Below the pieces are notes generated by a model, which saw only the letters and a list, made by a program, of their open reading frames with translations, was not told where the DNA came from and searched no databases. A stretch of 64,000 bases of DNA from Bin5 sp965261695. Lineage in GTDB: Bacteria; Chloroflexota; Anaerolineae; Caldilineales; Caldilineaceae. The stretch covers positions 2,604,001 to 2,668,000 of the forward strand of contig OZ253474.1 of NCBI GenBank assembly GCA_965261695.1, written 5' to 3'. The position numbers were made by a program, and so were the translations under genes. Numbering within the stretch: position 1 is the stretch's first letter; every line of letters starts with the position of its first letter. Below are positions 8,092-16,826 of the stretch, piece by piece.

Positions 8092-9768
8092 TTATTCGGT
8101 TCCATCTTGTTCGCTTTCTTCTTCCGTTTTGGATGGAACGAGGCGATAAATCACGCCTGCCGGATAGTCGATAACATACACATTGCCCGTTTCGTCAGTG
8201 CCAATTCCACTAATTGGAATAGATCTGTCGATGAGTCGTGTGCTTTGCCATCTATCCCCTCTACGCTGCAGCCCCCAAATGGTGCCTTTGCAAAAATCAG
8301 CGTAGAGGAAAATACCCTGGTAAACCGCGCCGCCTACAATGACGCACCGCCCTTGGGTATGATCATAAACGGTTACCGGCAATGTTACATCAGCCACATC
8401 ACAAGATGTGCCAAGAAATTCGTAACATGTATTTCCTTCCCAGGCAGCCCATCCGTAGTTTTCCCCACCTTCGCTTGCGGCGCTCTGAAAATTAACCTCC
8501 TCTCTTCTGCCCTCGCCAGCGTCAGGAATATAGAACTCGCCGGTCTGTCTATCAAAAACAAATCCCCAGGGATTGCGTATGCCCAATGCCCAAATTTCAT
8601 CTCTATAGCCCTCAACTCCTACGAACGGATTGCTGGCTGGAATGTCATAAGGCTTGCCGCCGGACTCCACATCGATCCGTAAAATTTTGCCCAGCAGTGT
8701 ATCAGGGTCTTGCCCATTCGGCTTGTCCTCGATGTCGCCACCATCTCCGCTGCCGATGTAGAGGTATCCATCTTTGGGGCCAAAAGCCATGTAGCCGCCA
8801 TTGTGCGCTGTATTCGGTTGTACGATAGTAAGCAGTATCTCCTCACTGTCAGGATCGGCAATGTCAGGATGAGAAGTCGTTTTGAAACGGCTGATCACAA
8901 GGTCGTCATTTAGATTGACATAGCTCACGTAGAAATGTTGGCGGTCGACATAGGATGGCGGAAAGGCTACCACATAAAACCCCTGCTCTCCGCAACATGT
9001 GACCCGATCTGAGATATCCAAGAAGGGAATATCGTTGATAACGCCGTCCTTGATGATGCGAATGCGCCCTTTGTGTTCAACGACAAACAGACGACCGCTA
9101 CTATCACCAGCATGAGTGACTTGCACGGGCAACTCTACCCCAGAAACGAACGATTCAAGTTGCCAATTGCGCAACGCAATTGCGTTGAATACTCTCACTT
9201 CGCGCCAAGCGACCCAGCCCTGGCTCTGGCTTGTCAGGATATACACCTTGTCTATGTGTTGCGGCGGGTCGACGAAAACTTCCACCGTTTGTCCGTCTTC
9301 AGTTTGGACATTGACAAGTCGTTGATAGAAGGTTGTTGCGTGAGAGTCATTCCTCAACCAGATTTCATGTGTCGTCGGGCCAGGCTCATGTTGCGAAACA
9401 ATCAACTCGATTTTGTTGACCAGATGGAATTCATCGAATTCGATTGACAACCACTGCGGTGAAAAATGCTGCGAGTTCCACATTGTATCTGAATCGCCAT
9501 CATGCGCCCCCGTGGCTGAATGGATCTCTACAGAAGCGTCTGCCTTGCCCAGGACAGCGATATTTTCCCCTTGTACAGTAAGGTATGTTTGCAGCGCCGG
9601 TGTTGGCGTTGAAGCCGGGGTTGATGTTGGTGTTGATGTTGATGAAGGGGTTCGTGTTGGGGTTGGCGTTGATGTATCTTCGGATTGCGCGCTAACGGAA
9701 TGACTGTAGCTAACCACCAGTAAGTACCCTACAATGAACGCAAAGGCTAACGTAGCAATCGTCTTCAT
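8092..9768 (-). CDS. Secreted PQQ-dependent sugar dehydrogenase with F5/8-like domain
   Basis: A 558-aa exported protein. A signal peptide (residues 1-27, ending in SVSAQS) is followed by a Thr/Pro/Ser linker of TPT-type repeats and then a discoidin/F5-8 type C-like carbohydrate-binding domain (residues about 60-200; SATGAHDGDSDTMWNSQHF, VAWREVRVF). The C-terminal ~350 residues form a glucose/sorbosone-dehydrogenase six-bladed propeller: VEHKGRIRIIKDG, NTAHNGGYMAFGPKDGYLYI, GDGGD, LGKILRIDV, and ALGIRNPWGFVFDR. The family oxidises aldose sugars with PQQ outside the cytoplasm. The gene ends exactly where the secA fragment begins, so it appears inserted as a cassette. Substrate is unknown. Confidence 0.88.
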   Translation of the reverse strand: MKTIATLAFAFIVGYLLVVSYSHSVSAQSEDTSTPTPTRTPSSTSTPTSTPASTPTPALQTYLTVQGENIAVLGKADASVEIHSATGAHDGDSDTMWNSQHFSPQWLSIEFDEFHLVNKIELIVSQHEPGPTTHEIWLRNDSHATTFYQRLVNVQTEDGQTVEVFVDPPQHIDKVYILTSQSQGWVAWREVRVFNAIALRNWQLESFVSGVELPVQVTHAGDSSGRLFVVEHKGRIRIIKDGVINDIPFLDISDRVTCCGEQGFYVVAFPPSYVDRQHFYVSYVNLNDDLVISRFKTTSHPDIADPDSEEILLTIVQPNTAHNGGYMAFGPKDGYLYIGSGDGGDIEDKPNGQDPDTLLGKILRIDVESGGKPYDIPASNPFVGVEGYRDEIWALGIRNPWGFVFDRQTGEFYIPDAGEGRREEVNFQSAASEGGENYGWAAWEGNTCYEFLGTSCDVADVTLPVTVYDHTQGRCVIVGGAVYQGIFLYADFCKGTIWGLQRRGDRWQSTRLIDRSIPISGIGTDETGNVYVIDYPAGVIYRLVPSKTEEESEQDGTE

Positions 9769-9929
9769 GACATCCCTTTGCTGACTGAGCGGAGTCGTTG
9801 TTTGTCAAGACATGCACTCGCATCGCAGACGCCAGGCTCATGCTATTTCTGCGCGTAAGAAACGAATGGCTGTTGTGGCTTCCTACTGTATCATGGCTGG
9901 AACTGGCATCCCAACCAGAACAATGAAAA

Positions 9930-9954
9930 GCGCCCCGCCAAAATGTCGGGGCGC
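9930..9954 (-). terminator. Rho-independent terminator after rarA
   Basis: GCGCCCCG at 9930-9937 pairs with CGGGGCGC at 9947-9954 around a 9-base loop. Read leftward, the stem is followed by TTTTC, so it fits termination of the leftward rarA transcript, whose stop is at 10008. Confidence 0.7.
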
Positions 9955-10007
9955 CTGCGATATTATGAAACTTCCAATTGACGCGAATCGGGATTGCTCG
10001 GGAACAC

Positions 10008-12287
10008 CTAGCCGCTCGACCGACTCGCCGCCAGCATCAACACAGTGCGGCGGCGCCATGTGACGGTCCGGTTCAACAGTTGCCCACTGATCCAGTTCTC
10101 GATCTCCCCGACTTCGGAAGGCTGCATCCGTTCCGCCAGCCGCTCAGCATAGGATCTGCGCGCACCCAGCGCCGGGCCGAACCAGCGCCCGATCTGCGCG
10201 TCCGTGATGCGCAGATCGGTATCGGTGTCGATCCACTCCAGCGAGACCCGGCCGGCTTGCAACGCGGCAGGAAAGGCGGCGGAGAGGGCCGCCCGCAACG
10301 TGTCGTCATCCCAGTTGACCAGCGCATCGGTGTCATCCGCATAGATCGACTCTTCGGCCTCGACCAACCTCTCAGCCAACTCCGCTCTAAGCAACGAGCG
10401 ATCCCCCAGGGCGTAGATTCTCTGCGTGTAGCTGGGAATCGTCTCCGCCAGGGCAAGCCAACCGTCCGCGGCCAATTTTTGGGCCAGCTGCGCCAGGGCA
10501 GCCCCTTTGTCCACGCAGCCGAGCAGGGCGTTGCGTCCGACAATCGCATCAAAGCGGACCGCTTCGACATCCAGCAGTTGCGCCACCTTTTCAATCGCCC
10601 CGTGCAGCACAATTGGCCGCTCAACGTCGTCCAGGTTTCGCGCCTGCTCCAGCAGGGCGCGGCGGTCAGCCTCGTTGAACGCCAGCGCGTAGACCCCGCC
10701 TTCGGGCGCACGCCGCAGCGCCTCCCAGGTCAGCAGGCCGCTGCCGGCGTTCACATCCAGCACAACGCTATGCCGTTCCAGGGGGCCGCCGCTCAGGATA
10801 CGATCGCGCAGCGCGGCGGTCGCTTCGCCGGACTGCGCAATCGTGCGCTGGAGCCAGTGGTCGCGGGCGGACTCGTTGGGTGAACCGTCGAATGTCAGGA
10901 TCTCCGGCGGCGCGCCGGCGCCTTCCAACATCGCGGCCAACTGCGCCTCGCGTCGCTGGGTGACGGCGGCGCCGATCCGGGCTTCATACCCCTGGCCCGT
11001 CGGCTCGTAGAACACCTTGCCCTGCAGCGCGCCGGGGAGATACTGCTGCGCCACCCAATGATCGCGGTACGCGTGGGGATAGAGATAACCGGCGCCGTGC
11101 CCGAACCCCTCGCTGTCGCGGTTGGCGTCGCGCAGGTGATTGGGCACTTCCGAATCCGGCTCATTGCGGACGGCGTCGAGCGCGTCAAAAAACGCCAGGA
11201 TCGAATTGGACTTTTCCGCCGTCGCCAGATAGAGAGCGGCCTGCGCCAGGGGGAAGTTGCCCTCCGGCAGCCCAACGCGGTCGAAGGCGGCGGCGCAGGC
11301 GTTGACCACCTGAATGGCGAAGGGGTCTGCCATGCCAACATCCTCGCTCGCCAGGATCAACATGCGCCGAAAGATATAGCGCGGCTCCTCACCGGCGTAG
11401 ATCATCTTCGCCAACCAATACAGCGCCGCGTCCGGGTCGCTGCCGCGCAGGCTCTTGATGAAGGCGCTGATCGTATCAAAGTGATAGTCGCCCTCTTTGT
11501 CATACAGCACCGCGCGGCGCTGAATCGACTCCTCGGCGATGGCAAGCGTGATGCGGACGACGCCGGACGGGTCGGCGGCGGTTGTCTCGACTGCCAACTC
11601 GAGCGCGTTGAGCAGCGCGCGGGCGTCGCCGTTGGCGATAGAGGCCAGATGATCGGTCGCCTCATCCTCGATCTCGATACGCAGGTCACCGTAGCCGCGT
11701 TGGGGCGTCCTGATGGCGGCCTGCATGATCTGTCGCAGGTGGTCTTCCGTCAGCGTCTTTAGCTGAAAGATGCGGCTGCGGCTGACCAACGCCTTGTTGA
11801 CTTCAAAATAGGGGTTTTCGGTCGTTGCACCGATGAACGTTACCGTTCCGTTTTCGACCCAGGGTAGGAGCGCGTCCTGCTGGGCTTTGTTGAAGCGATG
11901 CACCTCATCGACAAAGAGGATCGTGCCCTGATCGTGAAGCGCCCAGCGCTCCTGGGCTTCGGCCACGGTTGCGCGGATGTCTTTGACGCCGGCCAGTACC
12001 GCGTTGAGCGCGCTGAAGTGCGCAGCCGTCGTGTTGGCAATCACCTGGGCCAAGGTTGTCTTGCCGGTGCCGGGCGGGCCATAGAAGATCAAGCTGCTCA
12101 ACTGGTCTGCCTGAATCGCCCGCCGCAGGAGTCGTCCTGGCCCGACAATCGCCTCCTGGCCGATGAACTCCTCGAGGGTGCGGGGACGCATGCGCGCGGC
12201 GAGGGGCGCGTTGGCGTCGATCCGCTCAATGCGGGCGGCCTCAAACAGATCGTTGGCCGGTTTGCGACCTTGTGTATAACTCACCAC
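10008..12287 (-). CDS. rarA: RarA/MgsA AAA+ ATPase fused to a methyltransferase-like domain
   Basis: A 759-aa protein in two parts. Residues 1 to about 440 are RarA (MgsA), a clamp-loader-like AAA+ ATPase acting at stalled replication forks. Walker A GPPGTGKTT lies near 70-78 and Walker B LFVDEVHRF near 123-131. The motif GATTENPYFEVNKALVSR and the C-terminal tetramer domain (EDVGMADPFA, LPEGNFPLAQAALYLATAEK) follow. Residues about 470-759 carry a Rossmann-like segment with VVLDVNAGSGLLTWEAL, a class I SAM-binding motif I. Ordinary RarA is about 430-450 aa, so the C-terminal half is an added domain. It has a terminator at 9930-9954 and a DnaA-box-rich upstream region. The methyltransferase activity is inferred. 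Confidence 0.93.
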   Translation of the reverse strand: MVSYTQGRKPANDLFEAARIERIDANAPLAARMRPRTLEEFIGQEAIVGPGRLLRRAIQADQLSSLIFYGPPGTGKTTLAQVIANTTAAHFSALNAVLAGVKDIRATVAEAQERWALHDQGTILFVDEVHRFNKAQQDALLPWVENGTVTFIGATTENPYFEVNKALVSRSRIFQLKTLTEDHLRQIMQAAIRTPQRGYGDLRIEIEDEATDHLASIANGDARALLNALELAVETTAADPSGVVRITLAIAEESIQRRAVLYDKEGDYHFDTISAFIKSLRGSDPDAALYWLAKMIYAGEEPRYIFRRMLILASEDVGMADPFAIQVVNACAAAFDRVGLPEGNFPLAQAALYLATAEKSNSILAFFDALDAVRNEPDSEVPNHLRDANRDSEGFGHGAGYLYPHAYRDHWVAQQYLPGALQGKVFYEPTGQGYEARIGAAVTQRREAQLAAMLEGAGAPPEILTFDGSPNESARDHWLQRTIAQSGEATAALRDRILSGGPLERHSVVLDVNAGSGLLTWEALRRAPEGGVYALAFNEADRRALLEQARNLDDVERPIVLHGAIEKVAQLLDVEAVRFDAIVGRNALLGCVDKGAALAQLAQKLAADGWLALAETIPSYTQRIYALGDRSLLRAELAERLVEAEESIYADDTDALVNWDDDTLRAALSAAFPAALQAGRVSLEWIDTDTDLRITDAQIGRWFGPALGARRSYAERLAERMQPSEVGEIENWISGQLLNRTVTWRRRTVLMLAASRSSG

Positions 12288-12805
12288 GACGAAATCTACC
12301 TCGCGCTTGCAGGAATCAGACGCTCAGCGTGCGATCGCTCCACTCGAAACGGCGACATCAATAGGAAAAGGAGGCTTCACGCGCACGGCGGATGTGGATA
12401 AAAAGGCAAAACATGGGGAAAAACTGTATAATTGGGGATAAAATCGGGGATAACCCGTCAAAAAGTGGATAAGCTCTGCTTGTGGCTCTGCCCCTCTGTT
12501 TATCCCCATCTTTGGTGAGTTATGCCCAAGTGAGCACAACTGGGGGAAAATTCCCGTATCTTGTGTCGAACATCTATTCGACGGATTTTCCTGTCCTCCC
12601 CTTTCCTGTTCTGTCCTCGGAGATTATCCCCATTCGAAACGTGCGCTTCAGGCTGCCTTGACACGACATAAAGGCGTTTTTCCATTTTGTTACCACATAT
12701 AGTTCCTCAAATTCATCTGTCCCCATTTCCCCACTACCTACGGTGACATACTACATAATAAAGAATAAACACTGGATGGAAAATTTTCTACAAGAACAGA
12801 GAAAC
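12288..12805. other. DnaA-box-like cluster and AT-rich stretch (possible origin or titration site)
   Basis: No gene is seen in this 518-base gap. It contains TGTGGATAA (12393-12401, a perfect DnaA box), TGGGGATAA (12433-12441), CGGGGATAA (12445-12453), AGTGGATAA (12464-12472), TTATCCCCA (12500-12508), TTATGCCCA (12520-12528) and TTATCCCCA (12624-12632). A low-GC tract lies at about 12740-12800 (tacataataaagaataaa). Seven near-consensus 9-mers in 240 bases plus an AT-rich block is the architecture of a bacterial oriC. No dnaA or dnaN gene is in the window, so a DnaA-regulated rarA promoter or a titration site is an alternative. Confidence 0.5.
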
Positions 12806-13375
12806 TCAATCGGCATCAAGTAGAATCGCGGTCGGCGGAAAATGAGGCAGCGGATCAGAATAGCCTCCCCATCCGTCATTAACGACATAAGGGGAAACAC
12901 GAATACCGAAATGAAAGTGCCCCTCCGGTTCAGGCCCGCGATAGAAGGGGCCTAACAATTCGCCTCGTTCCACCTGTTGACCGGCGTTCACGACACAGTT
13001 CTGAAAGTGTGTGTAGAGGGACTCACCCCAAGAGTGTGCGATGCGGATGAAATGGTCGTGGCGCTCGGGATCATTGGCAACTGTTATGATGATGCCATCG
13101 TCCGCGGCGATGATTTTCTCGTTGGCGTGCATTTCAAAATCGACGCCATCGTGGCCAAGCAGCATCTTTCCGCCCAGGACAAAGCGTCGGTGGTACTCCG
13201 GGCGGGCGCCCCACCTCTGAACGACGCGCCGCTGGCCTTCAAATGGCGCTGTCAGATAGATCCCTTCCGGTTCGTAATATCCGTTTTCGATTGCGCTGCG
13301 TACAAAGTCAAAAGCCATTCGCAAAGTTGGTCTATTGTACCGCGCGGTTGTCTTTGCGTGATGCGTGTGATTCAA
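12806..13375 (-). CDS. M23-family (LytM-like) peptidase
   Basis: A 189-aa protein with a LytM/M23 fold. GHDGVDFEMHANEKIIAADD holds the first zinc His and Asp (H-x3-D form), followed by GIIITV, then VNAGQQVERGELLG and the terminal HFHFGI, which supplies the HxH pair. The family cleaves peptidoglycan cross-bridges or is a non-catalytic relative. No signal peptide is evident from the TTG at 13375 or from the in-frame ATG at 13318, which is unusual for a wall hydrolase and leaves the location open. Neither start has a strong ribosome-binding site. The ATG at 13318 gives a 170-aa product that begins MAFDFVRSAIENGYY and may be the true start. Confidence 0.75.
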   Translation of the reverse strand: MNHTHHAKTTARYNRPTLRMAFDFVRSAIENGYYEPEGIYLTAPFEGQRRVVQRWGARPEYHRRFVLGGKMLLGHDGVDFEMHANEKIIAADDGIIITVANDPERHDHFIRIAHSWGESLYTHFQNCVVNAGQQVERGELLGPFYRGPEPEGHFHFGIRVSPYVVNDGWGGYSDPLPHFPPTAILLDAD

Positions 13376-13530
13376 TTCCGATTCGACAACGGTTCTACAA
13401 AAAGGTATACTTGGCTGGTGCGCGTTTTGCGTGCAGGGCGCAATGCAGCTGAACGTGCGAGGGCTTCGGGTAGTATAGTTGTGTCCGCAGATTTGGCAAA
13501 AGAAAACTACGACAAGGATGAGAATGTTCG

Positions 13531-13905
13531 ATGCCTATCTATGAGCTTGCATGCAAAGAGTGTGGGAATCAATACGAACGCATCGTGTCATTTTCCAGCG
13601 TCGTCTTGCCCGCTTGCCCGGCCTGCGCATCGGTCGAAGTCGCCCGGCTCCTGAGCAAGCCGGCCATTCACTTCAAGGGCAGTGGATGGTATATCACCGA
13701 TAGCAAAAAAGAGGACGAAAAGAAGAAAGCCGCGGCGCAAAAAGCGGACAGCAATGGCTCGGCGGCGGACAAATCGACGGAGAGTGAATCGGCGGAGAGT
13801 GAATCGAAGAGTGAATCGAAGAGCGAATCCAAGAGTGATACCAAGGCGGAATCGAAGAGCAGTTCAGCGAGTGAAAGCAAGAGCGGGGCAAAAGAGGAAG
13901 GATAG
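13531..13905 (+). CDS. FmdB-type zinc-ribbon protein with Ser/Lys/Glu repeat tail
   Basis: A 124-aa protein. Residues 1-55 form the FmdB zinc ribbon, MPIYELACKECGNQYE with CxxC, then CPACAS with the second CxxC, and a typical FKGSGWYITD end. The rest is a low-complexity, highly charged tail built from repeats of SESKSESKSE type; the DNA shows repeated AGTGAATCGAAGAG-like units. FmdB proteins are putative regulatory zinc ribbons, originally linked to formamidase/amidase operons, and no such operon is present here. The tail length probably varies by slippage. A rho-independent terminator follows at 13959-13990. Confidence 0.88.
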   Translation: MPIYELACKECGNQYERIVSFSSVVLPACPACASVEVARLLSKPAIHFKGSGWYITDSKKEDEKKKAAAQKADSNGSAADKSTESESAESESKSESKSESKSDTKAESKSSSASESKSGAKEEG

Positions 13906-13958
13906 TTTTTGAGCGCAGACGGCGCGCGCTTGAAAAGTGAAAAGAGATTCCGTTCGTC

Positions 13959-13990
13959 AACACCCTTGCACTTGCGGTAAGGGTGTTTTT
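13959..13990 (+). terminator. Rho-independent terminator after the FmdB-type gene
   Basis: AACACCCTT (13959-13967) pairs with AAGGGTGTT (13979-13987) across an 11-base loop, followed by further Ts. It ends the rightward FmdB transcript. Confidence 0.85.
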
Positions 13991-14034
13991 GTACTGTTCA
14001 AAGAGGCGCTGCCGCCGTGGAGGGGAGGTGAATT

Positions 14035-14796
14035 TCAGGGAGACGCTTCCAGCTTATCCGCCAGGAGGGAGGCGAGAAACGTGCGTTCCTGGTCGGCATC
14101 GAAGAGGATTTTTATGCGCTTTTCGTCACCCTCCCCGCTCACTTCGGTAATCACGCCGGCGCCGAAATGTGTGTGGACAATGCGCTGTCCGCAGGCGAGT
14201 TGCGCCAGCGTGCGCTGTTGTGAGCGGGTCGGTTGCGGCGTTTGCGCTGTGGCCGCCTCTTGCAACGTCGTGGCGATGTTGGCTTCCCGGTCGCGCCAGG
14301 CCTCCGCCAGCGTTCCAACAGTCTGCTCCGGATTTCCGGAGAGGGCGATGCGCAACCGATTGGCGCGTTGCAAAGCCGCGGCCAGCGCATCCATGGACGC
14401 GCTTTTCTCCTGGCTGGCGCGGTCATCGAGGGCCGTCAGGCGGCGGGCCCGGCTCAATACCATCAGAAAGCGGTCCATCTGCTTGACCGGCTCGTCAAAC
14501 GGGTTGATCACAGCCAGTTGAATGCCATTGCGGCGACAGAGTTCATCGCGCGTCTGGTCGCGCTGTTCCTCGTCCAGCAGTTCCCAATCGCTGCGTCGGC
14601 GCCGCCCTGTACCGGTCAGGCCGGCGAAGCGCACGGCTATAGCAAAGGACGGGAACAGATAGTCCAGTTTCAGACGGCGGCGGGTCGCCGGGTTGATCAA
14701 CCATGCCGGGCTGATGTTGGACTGCGCGTCGGGGTCATCAAATACGCGGGCGAATATCTCGCGCCAAGCGTTCACAGATAGATACGCGGATGACAT
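14035..14796 (-). CDS. Unknown protein with nuclease-like N-terminus and PcrA-like C-terminal domain
   Basis: A 253-aa protein that I cannot place with confidence. The N-terminal half (LKLDYLFPSFAIAVRFAG, then DELCRRNGIQLAVINPFD) follows the strand-helix layout of small PD-(D/E)xK-type endonucleases. The acidic residue expected after the first Asp appears replaced by Arg, so activity is doubtful. The C-terminal 45 residues (CGQRIVHTHFGAGVITEVSG, then KRIKILFDADQERTFLASL) resemble the tudor-like RNA-polymerase-binding tail of UvrD/PcrA helicases. The middle is helical. It is divergent from murJ, with about 150 bases between. A DNA-repair or transcription-coupled role would fit, but this is inference. 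Confidence 0.65.
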   Translation of the reverse strand: MSSAYLSVNAWREIFARVFDDPDAQSNISPAWLINPATRRRLKLDYLFPSFAIAVRFAGLTGTGRRRRSDWELLDEEQRDQTRDELCRRNGIQLAVINPFDEPVKQMDRFLMVLSRARRLTALDDRASQEKSASMDALAAALQRANRLRIALSGNPEQTVGTLAEAWRDREANIATTLQEAATAQTPQPTRSQQRTLAQLACGQRIVHTHFGAGVITEVSGEGDEKRIKILFDADQERTFLASLLADKLEASP

Positions 14797-14944
14797 GGAA
14801 TTTCTACCTTGCGCTCAAAGCAAGCGCGTTTTACCCTTTCTTTGCCTGACTCTGTAGAAGAGAAGATGGCATATTGTACAGAACTGTTCCTGTACGGCAA
14901 AAAAGCGCCAAACCCTCGCACGGATCAACACGACAGCGACCGTT

Positions 14945-16654
14945 ATGACAAGACCGGACAACTGTGATGCGCCGGCCCACGACAGCGGGCAAGGCGTGCG
15001 TGCGCTGGATAGCAAAGGCATCGCCGGCGCCGCGACGCTGGTCATCCTGCTGTTCATTCTGAGCCGAGGCACGGGTCTGCTGCGGGAGATGATCATCGGC
15101 GCCCGCTTCGGCACCAGCGCCGACCTGGACGCCTATCTGGCCGCGTTCCGCATCCCGGATCTGCTCTTTCAACTCGTGGCGGGGGGCGCGCTGGGCAGCG
15201 CTTTCATCCCCACCTTTGCCGCCGCCTGGACAGAGAACAATCAAGCGCTCAATCACCGAAGTGGTAGCGCATCTGACCATCGACAGGCGTGGCTGCTGTT
15301 CAGCCGCATTCTGAATTTATTGACGCTGTTCCTCATCGTTTTGTGCGGGCTGGCGATGCTGTTTGCCGAACCCCTGACGGCCAGCGTGATCGCGCCGGGC
15401 TTCTCCACCGAGCAGCAGCGGTTGACAGCGTCGCTGATGCGCTGGATGCTGGCCAGCACGGTCGTCTTCGGCGCCAGCGGCCTGATCATGGGCGCGCTCA
15501 ACGCGGTGCAGCATTTCCTGATGCCGGCTGTCGCGCCTGTGTTCTACAACTGCGCCATCATCGCCGGCGCCTGGCTGCTGGCGCCGGTGCTGGGCATTCA
15601 CGGTCTTGTGGTCGGCGTGGTTGCGGGCGCGGTGCTGCATCTGGTTGTGCAGCTGCCCGCGCTGTTGCGGCAGGGTGTTCGCTACGAGTTCAGCTTCCGT
15701 GTCGGCGATGCACAAGTGCGGGACGTAGCCCGCCTGATGGGGCCGCGTGTGCTGGGGCTGCTCCTTGTCCAGCTCAACTTTCTGGTCAACACGATTCTGG
15801 CAAGCGGTCTGCCGGATGGCAGTCTGAGCGCGCTCAACTACGCCTGGCTGCTGATGTTGCTGCCGCAGGGCATCTTTGCCCAGGCCGTGGCGACGGTTGC
15901 CTTCCCTACCTTTGCGGCGCAGGTGGCTGTCGGCAACCGCGCCCAGCTGCTGGAGACGCTCACCGGTCTGCTGCGTCTGATCCTCTTCCTGTCGATACCG
16001 GCGGCGTTCCTGCTTTTTGTCCTGGATGAGCCTTTTATCGCGCTTCTGTTTCAGCGCGGCCGCTTCGACGCCGCCAGCACAGAGGCCGTCGCCTACGCGC
16101 TGCGCTTTTATGCGCTTGGCCTGGTGGCCCATGCTGTTGTCGAGATCGTGGTGCGGGTCTTTTACGCGTTGCACGACACGGCCACGCCGGTGGTCGTCGG
16201 CGTGGCGGCGATGGCTTTGAACATTCTGCTCAGCCTTGCCCTGATTGGCCGGCTGAGTTATGGCGGCTTGGCCTTGGCCAACAGCATCGCCACCACGCTG
16301 GAGATGCTCGTTCTGCTCATTCTGCTGGGGCGTAAATTGCGCCCAGATAGCGGGGTGGCAACGCATGCTGCAACAGTGCAGGGCCTACCCGTGCGGGAAC
16401 TGCTGACGAGCGGCGGACGTTCTCTGCTGGCGGCGGCTGTGATGGCGGGCGGGCTCCTCTTCTGGCTGGCGATTCTGCCTGACAGCGGCGCTGTCTTACG
16501 GATTCCCCTGGGCTGGATAACGGCTGTCGTCGGGCTTGGGCTTGGTCTCTTCATCTATGCGCTTGCCAGCTATCTTCTGGGCAGCGCAGAGATTCGCCAG
16601 TTGGCGGCGTTGGCGCGCAAACGTAGAACTAACCGAACGCTAACGCAGGTATAA
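14945..16654 (+). CDS. murJ: Lipid II flippase MurJ (MviN family)
   Basis: A 569-aa polytopic inner-membrane protein that flips lipid-linked peptidoglycan precursor to the outer face. The core begins near residue 25 with the MurJ signature SRGTGLLREMIIGARFGTSA, followed by DAYLAAFRIPDLLFQLVAGG and SAFIPTFA. About 14 hydrophobic segments follow, with conserved charged positions inside the membrane. The first ~25 residues are a hydrophilic extension, so a slightly later start is possible; no clear ribosome-binding site marks the ATG at 14945. Length is normal for the family. It stands alone between a divergent unknown gene and a rightward protease gene. Confidence 0.93.
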   Translation: MTRPDNCDAPAHDSGQGVRALDSKGIAGAATLVILLFILSRGTGLLREMIIGARFGTSADLDAYLAAFRIPDLLFQLVAGGALGSAFIPTFAAAWTENNQALNHRSGSASDHRQAWLLFSRILNLLTLFLIVLCGLAMLFAEPLTASVIAPGFSTEQQRLTASLMRWMLASTVVFGASGLIMGALNAVQHFLMPAVAPVFYNCAIIAGAWLLAPVLGIHGLVVGVVAGAVLHLVVQLPALLRQGVRYEFSFRVGDAQVRDVARLMGPRVLGLLLVQLNFLVNTILASGLPDGSLSALNYAWLLMLLPQGIFAQAVATVAFPTFAAQVAVGNRAQLLETLTGLLRLILFLSIPAAFLLFVLDEPFIALLFQRGRFDAASTEAVAYALRFYALGLVAHAVVEIVVRVFYALHDTATPVVVGVAAMALNILLSLALIGRLSYGGLALANSIATTLEMLVLLILLGRKLRPDSGVATHAATVQGLPVRELLTSGGRSLLAAAVMAGGLLFWLAILPDSGAVLRIPLGWITAVVGLGLGLFIYALASYLLGSAEIRQLAALARKRRTNRTLTQV

Positions 16655-16826
16655 GCAACCGCAGCGATACTGTTTCGTAATGGTACAATAGAAAGCCGTT
16701 CATAGCTTTATGTCAGTGTGTTGCGGACGTTTGTCTGCCAACTGAAAGCTGAGATGGGCTTTTCGGGTGACCGAAGCAAGAGAAGCCCATCAAACCATGG
16801 ACTGAAAACTCTCTGCGAGGTGAGTT

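Noticed and set aside
7927..8682. Rightward 251-codon frame spanning the secA fragment
   Set aside because: It is not in the secA frame and is mostly antisense to the sugar dehydrogenase.
9600..9700. Short tandem DNA repeat (gttggtgttgatg type)
   Set aside because: It is coding sequence for the Thr/Pro linker of the secreted dehydrogenase, not an independent element.
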